From Clostridia bacterium (lineage in GTDB: Bacteria > Bacillota > Clostridia > Oscillospirales > Acutalibacteraceae), in the NCBI GenBank assembly GCA_024692685.1, contig JAILMJ010000010.1, forward strand, positions 43,181-107,180: a DNA stretch of 64,000 nt. Reading direction: 5' to 3'. Shown one piece after another: positions 1-8,842 of the stretch; within the stretch, counting starts at the first letter, position 1, and each line of letters begins with the position of its first letter. The notes below the pieces were generated by a model, which saw only the letters and a list, made by a program, of their open reading frames with translations, was not told the origin of the DNA and searched no databases. The translations under genes and the position numbers were made by a program.

Positions 1-1
1 C

Positions 2-682
2 TTTATTGTTGAAGGTGATTCGGCAAAGGGCTCCTGTGTTCAGGCGAGGAACTCCGAATTTCAGGCAATTATGCCCATCAGAGGTAAAATTCTGAATTGC
101 CTTAAGGTGGATTATGACCGCATTTTCAAAAGCGATATAATTACGGATTTGCTCAAGGTAATCGGCTGCGGAGTTGAGGTTGACCATAAACCCAAATCCG
201 GCAAAGATATGATATCCTTTAATCTTGATTTGCTTAAATGGGATAAGATAATAATCTGCACCGATGCGGATGTTGACGGATTTCATATAAGAACGCTTGT
301 GCTGACTATGATTTACAGACTTATGCCTACTCTCATAAGAGAAGGGAAAGTTTTCATCGCCGAGTCTCCTCTTTATGAGATAAACTGTAATGATGAGGTT
401 TGGTTTGCCTATTCCGAGAAGGAAAAAAGCGATGTCCTTGAAAAAATAGGGGACAGGAAGTATACAATTCAAAGGTCAAAAGGACTCGGTGAAAACGACC
501 CCGATATGATGTCACTCACCACAATGAATCCCGAAACAAGGCGGCTTATCAAAGTCGAGCCTTCACTGGCGCAGGAGACAGCTGAGAAATTTGACCTTCT
601 GCTCGGTGACAATCTCGAGGGCAGAAAAGAATATATTACGGAAAACGGCTATCTTTACAGCGATCTGGTAGACGTTTCTTAA
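2..682 (+). CDS. Type IIA DNA topoisomerase subunit B (ParE/GyrB-like), 3' part only
   Basis: C-terminal part of the ATPase/TOPRIM subunit of a type II topoisomerase; the start lies outside the window and the reading frame is open from base 2. The TOPRIM metal-binding parts are visible: EGDSA at the very start and DADVDG near base 265. The conserved KGLGE segment follows, in the form RSKGLGENDPDMM, which differs from the usual GyrB YKGLGEMNPEQL and suggests a ParE-like or divergent clostridial second topoisomerase. It ends 12 bases before the A subunit, so the two form an operon. Family assignment is firm; GyrB versus ParE is not, because the N-terminal half is missing. Confidence 0.9.
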   Translation, partial: FIVEGDSAKGSCVQARNSEFQAIMPIRGKILNCLKVDYDRIFKSDIITDLLKVIGCGVEVDHKPKSGKDMISFNLDLLKWDKIIICTDADVDGFHIRTLVLTMIYRLMPTLIREGKVFIAESPLYEINCNDEVWFAYSEKEKSDVLEKIGDRKYTIQRSKGLGENDPDMMSLTTMNPETRRLIKVEPSLAQETAEKFDLLLGDNLEGRKEYITENGYLYSDLVDVS

Positions 683-694
683 ACGGAGACAGGT

Positions 695-2947
695 ATGGCA
701 AAGAAAAAGAAAGAAAGCAACCAACAGAATATTCAGCTTGACGATAAGACCCACATTTTCGGCGCGGGCGAAGTTGTCAATCAGGAAATCGTCGATACGA
801 TAGAAAACAACTTTATGCCCTATGCCATGAGTATTATTCTTTCGAGAGCCATTCCCGAGATAGACGGCTTCAAGCCTTCGCACAGGAAAATACTCTATAT
901 GATGTATAAGATGGGTCTGCTCAATTCTGCAAGGGCAAAGTCGGCCAAAATCGTCGGCCAGGTTATGCAGCTCAATCCTCACGGAGATGCCGCTATATAT
1001 GACACCATGGTCCGTCTTTCCAAGGGATATGACGCTCTTCTTCATCCCTATGTTGATTCAAAGGGTAATTTCGGTAAGGCGTTTTCAAGAGATATGAAAT
1101 GGGCGGCGTCCCGTTACACTGAGGCAAAGCTCGAAAAAATCTGTTCGGAGCTGTTCGGCGATATTGATAAAGATACTGTTGATATGGTTGACAACTTTGA
1201 TAACACAATGAAAGAACCGGCTCTGCTTCCGGTTACATTTCCCACGGTGCTTGTCAACTCCAATTCGGGTATTGCCGCAGGTATGGCAAGTGAAATATGC
1301 TCATTTAATCTTACCGAAGTCTGCAACGCAACCATAGCCCTGCTAAAACATCCCAAAGCGGATATCACAGAGATTCTTCTTGCTCCGGATTTTTCGGGCG
1401 GCGGGATTCTGCTTTACGATAAAGAAGCAATTAATTCGATTTACACCACCGGCAAGGGCAGGCTCAAAATCAGGGCAAAGTATACTTATGATAAATCGAA
1501 TTCGTGTATTGAAATTACTGAAATTCCTTACACCACGACTTCAGAGGCGATAATTGATAAGGTTATTGAGAAAGTCAAGGCGGGAGGTTTCAGAGAGATA
1601 AACGATATCAGGGATGAAACAGACCTTTCCGGCCTTAAAATAACCATTGATATCAAGCGCGGGACCGATGCGGATTCCCTTATGCAGTCACTATATGCGT
1701 CGACTCCCCTCGAAGATGCTTTTAATGCCAACTTCAACGTGCTTGTCAAGGGTAAGCCCAGAGTTATGGGCGTTTATGAGCTTCTCGACGAGTGGATAAA
1801 ATTCCGTATGGAATGCGTGAGAAGAAGAACCTCGTTTGAACTCGGAAAGGCAAAGGCGCGTCTCAAACTTCTTAAGGGTCTGGAAAAAATCCTCCTTGAT
1901 ATTGACAAGGCGATATCAATTATCCGTCAGACTGAAGCTGAAGCAGAGGTTGTTCCCAATCTAATGATTGGTTTCGGTCTTGATAAAGACCAGGCGGAGT
2001 ATATAGCCGAAATCAAACTGCGCCATCTCAACAGAGAATATATTCTGAAGAGATTGCAGGATATAGAAACTCTGACGAAGGGCATAGCAGACAGAGAGAA
2101 GGTTCTTGAGGAGCCGAAACTTATCAGGCAGATAATCATAACCGAACTCAAAGAAGTCATAAAAAAATACGGTAAGCCCAGACGCACCGAAATACTCTAT
2201 GAGTATGAAGAAAGCAAGTCACCGGATGCTCCGGACATTCCGGACTACGCCGTAACCGTTTTCTTCACCAGAGAGGGCTATTTCAAAAAGGTTACGCCTC
2301 AGTCATTGAGGATGTCAACCACTCACAAACTAAAGGAAGAGGATGAGATTAAACAGACAGTCGAATGCAAAAATTCCGATGATCTCCTCTTTTTCACCAA
2401 TATGCAATGTGTTTATAAAACATCAGTGTCAAATTTCCCCGACACCAAGATTTCGCTTCTCGGCGATTTTGTGCCTGCTAAGTTAGGTATGGAGCCGGAT
2501 GAGTATCCTCTTTTTGCAGTCCCCATTGAGGACTACAAGGGACGCCTTTTGTATGTTTATGAAAACGGCAAAGCGGCAAAGGTTGAGCTTTCTGCTTTTG
2601 AAACCAAGACCAATAGGAAAAAACTCATAAAAGCAAGTTCCTCCAAATCTGCTCTTGCAGCGGTTATCCTTCTTAAATCGGAGACGGATGTCATAATGAT
2701 CTCAAGTGACAATAAATATCTGATTTTCAACACATCACGTCTTGAGCCGACAACAAATAAATCGATTTCAGGCACACCTGTAATGAAGCTCAAAAAAGGT
2801 CGCACTCTCTCAGGCGCAAAGGTGTTTATCCCGGAAGAGCACTCAGAATCTGTCCGCTATAAGCCAAAGACCTTCCCTTCAACCGGTGAAGTATATGATT
2901 ATACGCCTCAGGGTGAGCAGTTGACTTTTACCGGCGGGACAGAGTAA
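695..2947 (+). CDS. parC: Type IIA DNA topoisomerase subunit A (ParC-like), 750 aa
   Basis: Breakage-reunion subunit that cuts and rejoins DNA, partner of the B subunit just upstream. The quinolone-pocket/winged-helix region reads NPHGDAAIYDTMVRL and the active-site tyrosine lies in AASRYTEAKL. A coiled-coil tower region follows at about residues 370-500. At 750 residues it is shorter than typical gyrase A, and no GyrA box (QRRGGKG-like) is visible in the C-terminal third. This favours a decatenating ParC-type enzyme over a supercoiling gyrase. The start is ATG 695 behind GGAGAC. The symbol is by family; a phylogeny is needed to separate parC from a divergent lineage. Confidence 0.85.
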   Translation: MAKKKKESNQQNIQLDDKTHIFGAGEVVNQEIVDTIENNFMPYAMSIILSRAIPEIDGFKPSHRKILYMMYKMGLLNSARAKSAKIVGQVMQLNPHGDAAIYDTMVRLSKGYDALLHPYVDSKGNFGKAFSRDMKWAASRYTEAKLEKICSELFGDIDKDTVDMVDNFDNTMKEPALLPVTFPTVLVNSNSGIAAGMASEICSFNLTEVCNATIALLKHPKADITEILLAPDFSGGGILLYDKEAINSIYTTGKGRLKIRAKYTYDKSNSCIEITEIPYTTTSEAIIDKVIEKVKAGGFREINDIRDETDLSGLKITIDIKRGTDADSLMQSLYASTPLEDAFNANFNVLVKGKPRVMGVYELLDEWIKFRMECVRRRTSFELGKAKARLKLLKGLEKILLDIDKAISIIRQTEAEAEVVPNLMIGFGLDKDQAEYIAEIKLRHLNREYILKRLQDIETLTKGIADREKVLEEPKLIRQIIITELKEVIKKYGKPRRTEILYEYEESKSPDAPDIPDYAVTVFFTREGYFKKVTPQSLRMSTTHKLKEEDEIKQTVECKNSDDLLFFTNMQCVYKTSVSNFPDTKISLLGDFVPAKLGMEPDEYPLFAVPIEDYKGRLLYVYENGKAAKVELSAFETKTNRKKLIKASSSKSALAAVILLKSETDVIMISSDNKYLIFNTSRLEPTTNKSISGTPVMKLKKGRTLSGAKVFIPEEHSESVRYKPKTFPSTGEVYDYTPQGEQLTFTGGTE

Positions 2948-3053
2948 GAACAGAAACGGGAATCATTTCTTAAATTCCGGTTAGATTTCTGCAATAAATA
3001 TGAGGATTTGCGGCTTGTTTTTAAATTGAAAATCAAGTTTTTTAAAAAAACAC

Positions 3054-3082
3054 TTGTAATTGCCGCTTTTATGTGTTAAAAT
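3054..3082 (+). promoter_or_regulatory. Predicted sigma-A promoter of secG
   Basis: -35 TTGTAA (3054-3059), 17-base spacer, -10 TAAAAT (3077-3082), about 37 bases before the secG start. It stands in an AT-rich gap after the topoisomerase operon, and no strong terminator is visible before it. Confidence 0.55.
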
Positions 3083-3118
3083 CCCATAGTAATTTACTTG
3101 TATGGAGGCAAAACCGTT

Positions 3119-3373
3119 ATGCAATGGTATGAAATAGTTTTAGGAGCAGTCCTTATAGTTACTTCGATTATCCTTGTCGTAGTAGTTCTTATGCAGGAAG
3201 GCAGAGCAGACGGCCTTTCGGGCGCTATAGCCGGCGGTGCGGAGACATTTTTCGGTAAGAACAAGGGCAGAACCATCGAGCAGAAGCTCGTAAAGATAAC
3301 AAAGGCACTTGCCGTTGTTTTCTTCGTTCTTTCTCTTCTCGCAACGCTTATTGTTCTGTTTATTGCAAAATAA
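3119..3373 (+). CDS. secG: Preprotein translocase subunit SecG
   Basis: Small membrane subunit of the SecYEG protein-export channel. 84 residues with two hydrophobic helices (about residues 3-24 and 54-82) joined by a polar loop with the family's LMQEGR and a glycine-rich GLSGAIAGG stretch followed by FFGKNKGRT. The ATG at 3119 is chosen because GGAGG sits at 3104-3108, ten bases upstream. An in-frame TTG at 3098 lies in front of that ribosome site and would be wrong. It is followed 69 bases later by thrH in the same direction. Length and topology are normal for the family. Confidence 0.93.
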   Translation: MQWYEIVLGAVLIVTSIILVVVVLMQEGRADGLSGAIAGGAETFFGKNKGRTIEQKLVKITKALAVVFFVLSLLATLIVLFIAK

Positions 3374-3392
3374 TTTCAAATCAGTTAAACCG

Positions 3393-3418
3393 GAGGCCTG
3401 CCATATACGGCAGGCCTT
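3393..3418 (+). other. Perfect 9-bp hairpin between secG and thrH
   Basis: AGGCCTGCC and GGCAGGCCT flank a six-base loop. No U-run follows on either strand, so it is not a typical intrinsic terminator. It could attenuate or stabilise the secG transcript; the function is unknown. Confidence 0.5.
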
Positions 3419-3442
3419 CAAAAAATAAATGGGAGAATTATT

Positions 3443-4042
3443 ATGAATATTGTTTGCCTTGATATGGAAGGCGTGCTTGTGCCTGAAATTTGGATTGCGT
3501 TTTCGGAAGCAACAGGTATCCCCGAGCTTCGCCGCACCACCCGTGATGAGCCTGATTACGACAAACTGATGAAATACAGACTTGCAATTCTTAAAGAGCA
3601 CGGCCTCGGTCTCAAAGAGATTCAGAATGTTATCGCTACGATTGACCTTATGCCCGGAGCAAAGGAATTCCTTGATGAGCTCCGTTCAATCACCCAGGTT
3701 GTGATTCTCAGCGATACCTTTGAGCAGTTTGCTTCTCCCCTTATGAAGAAGCTCGGCTGGCCAACCATTTTCTGCAATACCCTCGAAGTGGCGGACAACG
3801 GAGAAATAACCGGGTTTAAGATGCGCTGTGAAAAATCGAAACTCACAACGGTCAAGGCTCTTCAATCAATCGGCTTTGATACAATCGCTTCAGGCGACAG
3901 TTTCAATGATCTCGGCATGATTCAGGCCAGTAAGGCAGGATTCCTATTCAAATCCACAGAGCAAATTAAAAAGGATTATCCGCAGATTCCCGCTTTTGAA
4001 ACCTATGAGGAACTTCTCAGCGCTATCAAAAAAGCGCTTTGA
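3443..4042 (+). CDS. thrH: Phosphoserine phosphatase / homoserine phosphotransferase (ThrH type)
   Basis: HAD-superfamily enzyme of serine/threonine metabolism. ThrH proteins dephosphorylate phosphoserine and can transfer the phosphate to homoserine. The HAD motifs are intact: the nucleophile motif DMEGVLVPE (residues 7-15), SDT after VVIL (about residue 90), a lysine in KSKLTTVKA, and GDSFNDLGM (about residue 151). DMEG instead of the usual DxD-T form is characteristic of the ThrH branch. The length, 199 residues, matches the family. ATG 3443 follows GGGAG. The gene ends at a bidirectional hairpin terminator shared with the convergent pseudouridine synthase gene. Confidence 0.88.
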   Translation: MNIVCLDMEGVLVPEIWIAFSEATGIPELRRTTRDEPDYDKLMKYRLAILKEHGLGLKEIQNVIATIDLMPGAKEFLDELRSITQVVILSDTFEQFASPLMKKLGWPTIFCNTLEVADNGEITGFKMRCEKSKLTTVKALQSIGFDTIASGDSFNDLGMIQASKAGFLFKSTEQIKKDYPQIPAFETYEELLSAIKKAL

Positions 4043-4068
4043 TTGTGAACCGACAATCTTAGAATAGA

Positions 4069-4108
4069 AAACAGTCCCTTGCTTAGATGCTGGGGACTGT
4101 TGTTTTTT
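4069..4108. terminator. Bidirectional intrinsic terminator between thrH and rsuA-like gene
   Basis: Stem ACAGTCCC/GGGACTGT with a T-rich tail on both strands: TGTTTTTTA rightward and TTTTCTATT leftward. It overlaps the last codons of the leftward gene and serves the convergent pair. Confidence 0.8.
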
Positions 4109-4847
4109 ATTCTGTTTCGGACAATGTGTCATCTGAAAATACAAGTTCTTTTTCCTTTTCGGTAAGCTCACGTGATTCTCCTTCATTCAGAAGAGGATCA
4201 AGTTTGAGAGCTCCTATTTGTATCCTTCTGAGGCTGTCAACATTATTTCCGAGAGCGCCGAACATCCTCTTTACCTGGTGATATTTTCCTTCGCGGATTT
4301 TAATTGCTGCGGTATATACTCCGTTTTCTTCTGCATATTTCACTTTTGCCGGCAGGCATACCGTGCCGTCGCCGAGTGTTATGCCGCCCTCGAGTATTTC
4401 AATATCATTCGCCGAAAGAGGCTTTGAAAGTACAGCTTCATAAGTTTTAAAAACATGGTGTGAAGGGCTCATTATCCTGTGGCTGTAAGCTCCGTCATCG
4501 GTTATCAGCAGCAGCCCTGTAGTATCACGGTCAAGTCTTCCGCACGGGAAGAGGGAGCGCCTCATCAGTTCGTCCGGAATAAGATCTATTACAGTCGGTT
4601 TGCTGGGGTCACTTGTGGCGCTTATCACGCCCTGTGGCTTGTTGAGCATAATGTAAATATGCTCCTTGACTTTAAAGTCATATCCGTCAACATCAACCGT
4701 ATCATTATCGGTGTCAACGGTGTATTCAGCTTTGAGGATAATCTGTCCGTTTATTCTGACTGTTCCGTCTTTTATCATCTGACGGGCTTCTTTTCTCGAT
4801 ACATTGCAGTTGAGAGCAAGTATCTTATCGAGTCTGTCCTTAGGCAT
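4107..4847 (-). CDS. RsuA/RluB-family pseudouridine synthase
   Basis: Converts a uridine in rRNA to pseudouridine. An S4-like RNA-binding domain occupies residues 1-60 (RLDKILALN, SRKEARQMI, GTVRING). The catalytic domain carries the family's GRLDRDTTGLLLITDDG motif near residue 105, with the catalytic aspartate in RLD, and EGKYHQVKRMF near residue 192. The length of 246 matches RsuA-type enzymes (16S position 516), but RluB/RluE-type targets cannot be excluded. Stand-alone leftward gene between two terminators. Confidence 0.9.
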   Translation of the reverse strand: MPKDRLDKILALNCNVSRKEARQMIKDGTVRINGQIILKAEYTVDTDNDTVDVDGYDFKVKEHIYIMLNKPQGVISATSDPSKPTVIDLIPDELMRRSLFPCGRLDRDTTGLLLITDDGAYSHRIMSPSHHVFKTYEAVLSKPLSANDIEILEGGITLGDGTVCLPAKVKYAEENGVYTAAIKIREGKYHQVKRMFGALGNNVDSLRRIQIGALKLDPLLNEGESRELTEKEKELVFSDDTLSETE

Positions 4848-4884
4848 AACATCACCGTCCGAATAATAATCCGTACCTAATATT

Positions 4885-4914
4885 AAATAAGGGGCCGGTT
4901 TTTTACCGGCCCCG
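4885..4914 (-). terminator. Intrinsic terminator downstream of gap
   Basis: Nine-base stem GGGGCCGGT/ACCGGCCCC with a short A/T loop, followed on the minus strand by TTATTTAATATT. It lies between the gap stop and the next leftward gene. Confidence 0.75.
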
Positions 4915-4927
4915 GAATCTGAAATAA

Positions 4928-5965
4928 TCAGGCAAGTTCAGCGAAGTATTTAATGGTGCGGACCATCTGGCTTGTGTAGCTGTTTTCGTTGTCATACCAA
5001 GAAACAACCTGTACTTCATAGAGATCGTCGGCAATCTTGCAGACCATAGTCTGAGTTGCATCGAAGAGTGAACCGTATCTCATACCGATAACATCGCTGG
5101 ATACGATGGGATCTTCGTTGTAGCCGTAGGACTCGCTGGCGGCTGCCTTCATAGCGGCATTGATGCCTTCCTTGGTGATGTCATTACCTTTGACAACAGC
5201 GGTAAGGATTGTGGTTGAGCCGGTGGGAACGGGAACTCTCTGTGCGGAACCGATGAGTTTGCCGTTGAGCTCGGGAATAACAAGGCCGATTGCTTTTGCA
5301 GCGCCTGTTGAGTTGGGAACGATGTTTGCAGCGCCTGCACGGGCTCTTCTGAGGTCACCCTTTCTGTGAGGACCGTCAAGAATCATCTGATCGCCTGTAT
5401 AAGCGTGAATGGTGCTCATGATACCGCTCTGAATGGGAGCATAGTCGTTAAGAGCCTTTGCCATGGGAGCAAGGCAGTTGGTTGTGCAGGAAGCGGCGGA
5501 AATAATCTGATCGTCTGCGGTAAGTGTGTTTTCGTTAACAGAGAAAACGATGGTTTTAAGATCGTTGCCTGCGGGAGCGGAGATAACGACTTTCTTAGCG
5601 CCTGCATTGATGTGAGCCATACTCTTTTCCTTTGAGCAGTAGAAACCGGTGCACTCAAGAACAACGTCAACGCCGATTTCGCCCCAGGGAAGTTCAGCCG
5701 CATTGGCCATTGCGTAAATTGTAAGAGTTTTACCGTCAACAGTGATTGTGCCGGCTTCGTCATCGGCGCTTACGGTGTGAAGACCTTCGCCGATCTTTCC
5801 GCAGTAACCGCCCTGAGCGGTGTCATACTTGAGAAGGTTTGCAAGCATTGAGGGCTTGGTAAGATCGTTGATGGCAACGACTTCATAACCTTCTGCTCCG
5901 AACATCTGACGGAAAGCAAGACGGCCGATACGACCGAATCCGTTAATAGCAACTTTAACTGACAT
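4928..5965 (-). CDS. gap: Glyceraldehyde-3-phosphate dehydrogenase
   Basis: Glycolytic enzyme oxidising glyceraldehyde-3-phosphate with NAD and phosphate. NAD-binding [11 protein letters not shown] at residues 9-19. Asp34 in AINDL suggests NAD preference. The catalytic cysteine is C160 in SCTTNC, and the substrate-loop segments TGAAKAIG and WYDNE are intact. 345 residues, normal. The start is supported by GGAGG on the minus strand nine bases upstream and by a good promoter further up. It is monocistronic with its own promoter and terminator, unlike the gap-pgk-tpi operons of many Firmicutes. Confidence 0.97.
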   Translation of the reverse strand: MSVKVAINGFGRIGRLAFRQMFGAEGYEVVAINDLTKPSMLANLLKYDTAQGGYCGKIGEGLHTVSADDEAGTITVDGKTLTIYAMANAAELPWGEIGVDVVLECTGFYCSKEKSMAHINAGAKKVVISAPAGNDLKTIVFSVNENTLTADDQIISAASCTTNCLAPMAKALNDYAPIQSGIMSTIHAYTGDQMILDGPHRKGDLRRARAGAANIVPNSTGAAKAIGLVIPELNGKLIGSAQRVPVPTGSTTILTAVVKGNDITKEGINAAMKAAASESYGYNEDPIVSSDVIGMRYGSLFDATQTMVCKIADDLYEVQVVSWYDNENSYTSQMVRTIKYFAELA

Positions 5966-5999
5966 AAAATAGTACCTCCAAATAATTTTTATCTTAATT

Positions 6000-6027
6000 A
6001 TTTTATCATTTTTTCACAGATATGCAA
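6000..6027 (-). promoter_or_regulatory. Predicted sigma-A promoter of gap
   Basis: On the minus strand, -35 TTGCAT (6022-6027), 16-base spacer, and extended -10 TGATAAAAT (hexamer 6000-6005), about 35 bases ahead of the gap start codon. Confidence 0.65.
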
Positions 6028-6111
6028 CTGTTTTTTTATTGATTTTGAAATATTAGGAATTGTTACCAAAAATAAAAAAACCACGTACTTAAAACATATA
6101 AAAGTTACAAA

Positions 6112-6594
6112 TCACTTGTGGTATTTTCCGCCGTTAATAATTGAAAAAGCGCGGTAAATCTGTTCAAGAAGCATAACCCTGGCTATTCGGTGGGGGAAAG
6201 TCATACTGCTCATGGACATACGAACGGAAGCTTTTTTCTTGACCTCCTCTGAGAGGCCGAAGGAACTGCCTATAATGAAATCAACACTGCCCGTGCCCGA
6301 GATCATCAGTTCCTCCATCTTTTTTGAGAATTCTTCCGAAGAGAATTTTTCGCCTTCGATACACATGGCGACAATGCAGCCGTTCTTTCCCGTCTGTGAA
6401 AGAACTTTCTTTCCCTCTTCGGAGAGAGCTTTTTCTATAAGTGCGGGGCCGGGATTGTCGGGAAGTCTGTACGGCTCAATTTCCGTAATTCTGAGTTTAC
6501 AAAAAGCAGAGAGCCTTTTTGCGTATTCATCGCAGGCTGCTCTCAGATAGTCCTCTTTGATTTTTCCCACGGATATGATGTTGATATTCAGCAT
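6112..6594 (-). CDS. rlmH: 23S rRNA (pseudouridine1915-N3)-methyltransferase RlmH
   Basis: SPOUT-family enzyme that methylates pseudouridine 1915 of 23S rRNA on the assembled ribosome. The 160-residue length and the conserved C-terminal knot are typical: FIIGSSFGLSEEV, MSSMTFPHRIARVMLLEQIYRA and the family's ending GGKYHK. The ATG is preceded by GGAGAAAAA. It starts nine bases after the WalJ-like gene and forms the last member of the leftward murA-walJ-rlmH group; rlmH next to a WalJ-type hydrolase is a familiar Firmicutes arrangement. Confidence 0.96.
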   Translation of the reverse strand: MLNINIISVGKIKEDYLRAACDEYAKRLSAFCKLRITEIEPYRLPDNPGPALIEKALSEEGKKVLSQTGKNGCIVAMCIEGEKFSSEEFSKKMEELMISGTGSVDFIIGSSFGLSEEVKKKASVRMSMSSMTFPHRIARVMLLEQIYRAFSIINGGKYHK

Positions 6595-6603
6595 TTTTTC
6601 TCC

Positions 6604-7389
6604 TCAGAATATCACCGGATCGTTCAGATCGGCGGCGACCTTCAATATATAGTCCTCATTTTCCTTTGCCCCCATGATATCGAGAGCGGATTTCGTTGTC
6701 TGATATGCAAGAGACGGAATGTTGTTTTCCTTGCTCAGGTGACCGAGTATCAGTTTTGATGTTCCGCCTGCAATAAGGTCGCAAGCTGCCTCTGAGCAGA
6801 TTTCGTTTGACAGATGGCCGAAATCGGAAAGTATTCTCTGCTTGAGAGGATACGGATACGGTCCGTTCTGAAGCATGCCGACATCGTGATTTGATTCAAG
6901 CAGAACTATATCACTGCCGGAAATACTGCGGCGGATTTCTTCGGTTATGCATCCCGTGTCTGTTGCAACAGACGCTTTTTTTCCTTCGGGTGTGATAACC
7001 GTATATCCGCAAGGTTCGTTGCAGTCGTGTGAAGTGCGGAACGGCTTAACGAACATTCCCGCCGTTTCCATTCCTTCTTCGGGAATAACGTATGCGTTGA
7101 CAGCCGATTTGAATACTCCGTAATCATCCATCCCGTCGAGTGTTCCCGCAGTTGCGTAAACCTTAATGCGGTTTTTTGAAGCGAAGACTCTGACACCGTT
7201 TATATGGTCGGAATGCTCATGAGTTATAAATACAGCGGCTATGTCCGAAGGAGAGACTCCGATATCTGCGAGCGCCTCTGTTATTCTTTTGGCGCTCACC
7301 CCGGCGTCAATGAGAACGCCTCCGGATGATGTACCTATGTATGTGCAGTTTCCGCTGCTTGAAGAATACAGGGAACAAAAAACGGCCAT
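6604..7389 (-). CDS. walJ: Metallo-beta-lactamase-fold hydrolase, WalJ/YycJ type
   Basis: Metal-dependent hydrolase of the WalJ/YycJ group, which in other Firmicutes is linked to cell-wall homeostasis and to DNA-related nuclease activity. The metal motif is THEHSDHINGV (HxHxDH). Other ligands appear in SHDCNEP, ATDTGC and GHLSKEN. The start ATG 7389 gives 261 residues and begins FCSLYSSSSGN, the usual family N-terminus. An upstream in-frame TTG at 7443 is rejected because the stretch between them encodes a hairpin terminator for murA. It is followed directly by rlmH. Confidence 0.88.
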   Translation of the reverse strand: MAVFCSLYSSSSGNCTYIGTSSGGVLIDAGVSAKRITEALADIGVSPSDIAAVFITHEHSDHINGVRVFASKNRIKVYATAGTLDGMDDYGVFKSAVNAYVIPEEGMETAGMFVKPFRTSHDCNEPCGYTVITPEGKKASVATDTGCITEEIRRSISGSDIVLLESNHDVGMLQNGPYPYPLKQRILSDFGHLSNEICSEAACDLIAGGTSKLILGHLSKENNIPSLAYQTTKSALDIMGAKENEDYILKVAADLNDPVIF

Positions 7390-7407
7390 AAAGACTATCT
7401 GCCTTTC

Positions 7408-7440
7408 AAAAGATAAAGCCGGATAAACTGAATTATCCGG
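7408..7440 (-). terminator. Hairpin terminator downstream of murA
   Basis: On the minus strand CCGGATAA-TTCAGT-TTATCCGG followed by CTTTATCTTTT, about 15 bases after the murA stop. It may only partly stop transcription into the WalJ-like gene. Confidence 0.6.
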
Positions 7441-7455
7441 CAATTTGTTGTTTCA

Positions 7456-8748
7456 TTATCCTACATCGCCTATGTTGAAGGGTTCAACGCAGTAAACTCT
7501 TCTGATATCGGCACCGAGGTTACCGAATTTCTCAACAACATTTTCATATCCTCTGTCAATGTGAAGGATATCTTCTATCTCGGTTCTGCCTGAGGCGGCG
7601 AGACCGGCTATGACAACAGCTGCTCCGGCTCTTAAATCATCCGCCTTTACCGGTGCTCCTTTAAGATGGTCAACCCCGTGAATCATCGCGAGCTGACCGT
7701 CAACATTTATGTCGGCTCCCATTCTCGCGAGCTGTTCGGTATAACGGAAACGGTTGGACCAGATGCTTTCTGAGATAATGCTTGTGCCCTCCGCCAGTGA
7801 AAGCAGCACCGCAAACTGCGGATGCATATCGGTCGGAAAACCGGGATGAGGCATGGTTTTTATATTGCATTTTTTCGGCCTTGAATCCATAGTGACTCTG
7901 ACCGCTTCGTCAAATTCCTCAACGGTAGCGCCGCACTCAATAAGTTTTGTCGTTATTGAGTCCATATGCTTGGGAATAACATTTTTTATAAGCACATCGC
8001 CGCGAGTAGCAGCAGCGGCGACCATAAACGTGCCTGCTTCTATCTGATCGGGAATGATTGAATATGTGCAGCCGTGAAGATTTTCAACGCCTCTGATTTT
8101 GATTACGTCGGTACCTGCTCCGCGTACATCCGCACCCATTGAGTTGAGGAAGTTGGCAAGGTCAACGATGTGAGGCTCTTTTGCCGCGTTTTCGATAACC
8201 GTAAGTCCTTCCGCCCTTGAAGCGGCAAGCATGATATTTACCGTTGCGCCGACGGAAACCACATCAAGATAAACGGGAGACCCCGTAAGCTTATTTGCGC
8301 TGGTGTCTACAATGGCACTGTCATCTATCGTGACATTGGCGCCAAGGGCTTCGAAGCCCTTTATGTGCTGGTCAATAGGTCTAGGTCCGAGATAGCATCC
8401 TCCCGGCATTGCAACTCTCGCCCTGCCGAATCTGCCGAGTAAAGCACCTATAAAATAATAAGAAGCTCTCAGGTGCTTTGTCATATCATGGGATATCACA
8501 TAAGAATTGACGTGGCGGGAATCTATCTCAATTGTGTTTTTATCTATCAGTTTAACTCCCGCACCTATATGCCTGAGTGTTTTCATCATAAAGCTTACAT
8601 CGCTGATGGAAACAGGGAGATTTTCAATTCTGCAAACATCCCGTGAAAGTATGGCAGCCGGGATAATGGCCAGAGCAGCGTTCTTTGCGCCGCTGATTGT
8701 GACCTCACCGGTCAGGGGCGTACCGCCGTTTATGACGAACTTTTCCAA
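7456..8748 (-). CDS. murA: UDP-N-acetylglucosamine 1-carboxyvinyltransferase
   Basis: First committed step of peptidoglycan synthesis: transfers enolpyruvate from PEP to UDP-GlcNAc in the cytoplasm. Fosfomycin-target Cys118 lies in MPGGCYLGPRPID; the Cys form is the fosfomycin-sensitive type. N-terminal SGAKNAAL (residues 19-26) and the PDQIEAGTF segment are intact. 430 residues, normal. It starts with TTG, supported by AGAGGG eight bases upstream; the nearest upstream ATG runs into a stop after three codons. It heads the leftward cell-wall group. Confidence 0.96.
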   Translation of the reverse strand: MEKFVINGGTPLTGEVTISGAKNAALAIIPAAILSRDVCRIENLPVSISDVSFMMKTLRHIGAGVKLIDKNTIEIDSRHVNSYVISHDMTKHLRASYYFIGALLGRFGRARVAMPGGCYLGPRPIDQHIKGFEALGANVTIDDSAIVDTSANKLTGSPVYLDVVSVGATVNIMLAASRAEGLTVIENAAKEPHIVDLANFLNSMGADVRGAGTDVIKIRGVENLHGCTYSIIPDQIEAGTFMVAAAATRGDVLIKNVIPKHMDSITTKLIECGATVEEFDEAVRVTMDSRPKKCNIKTMPHPGFPTDMHPQFAVLLSLAEGTSIISESIWSNRFRYTEQLARMGADINVDGQLAMIHGVDHLKGAPVKADDLRAGAAVVIAGLAASGRTEIEDILHIDRGYENVVEKFGNLGADIRRVYCVEPFNIGDVG

Positions 8749-8813
8749 AAGTTTAGCCCTCTTTCATTAGTTTTGTTGATTGTCCAAACCCCTACTGGTT
8801 CATTTTATAATGA

Positions 8814-8842
8814 ATTATATCACAATATTTTGTGTTTGAAAA
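8814..8842 (-). promoter_or_regulatory. Predicted murA promoter with an inverted repeat in the spacer
   Basis: Minus strand: -35 TTTTCA (8837-8842), 17-base spacer, -10 TATAAT (8814-8819). The spacer contains the inverted repeat CACAA-AATA-TTGTG (8821-8834), a possible operator. The repressor is not identified. Confidence 0.5.

Noticed and set aside
2950..2995. Imperfect hairpin after parC as a terminator.
   Set aside because: It has a mismatch in a nine-base stem and no T-run.
5160..5763. Several long open frames on both strands inside gap.
   Set aside because: They are shadows of a strongly conserved glycolytic gene with biased codons.
6050..6120. Possible terminator after rlmH with a T-run.
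   Set aside because: Only a four-base stem could be drawn (CCAC/GTGG, ACTT/AAGT); too weak to call.
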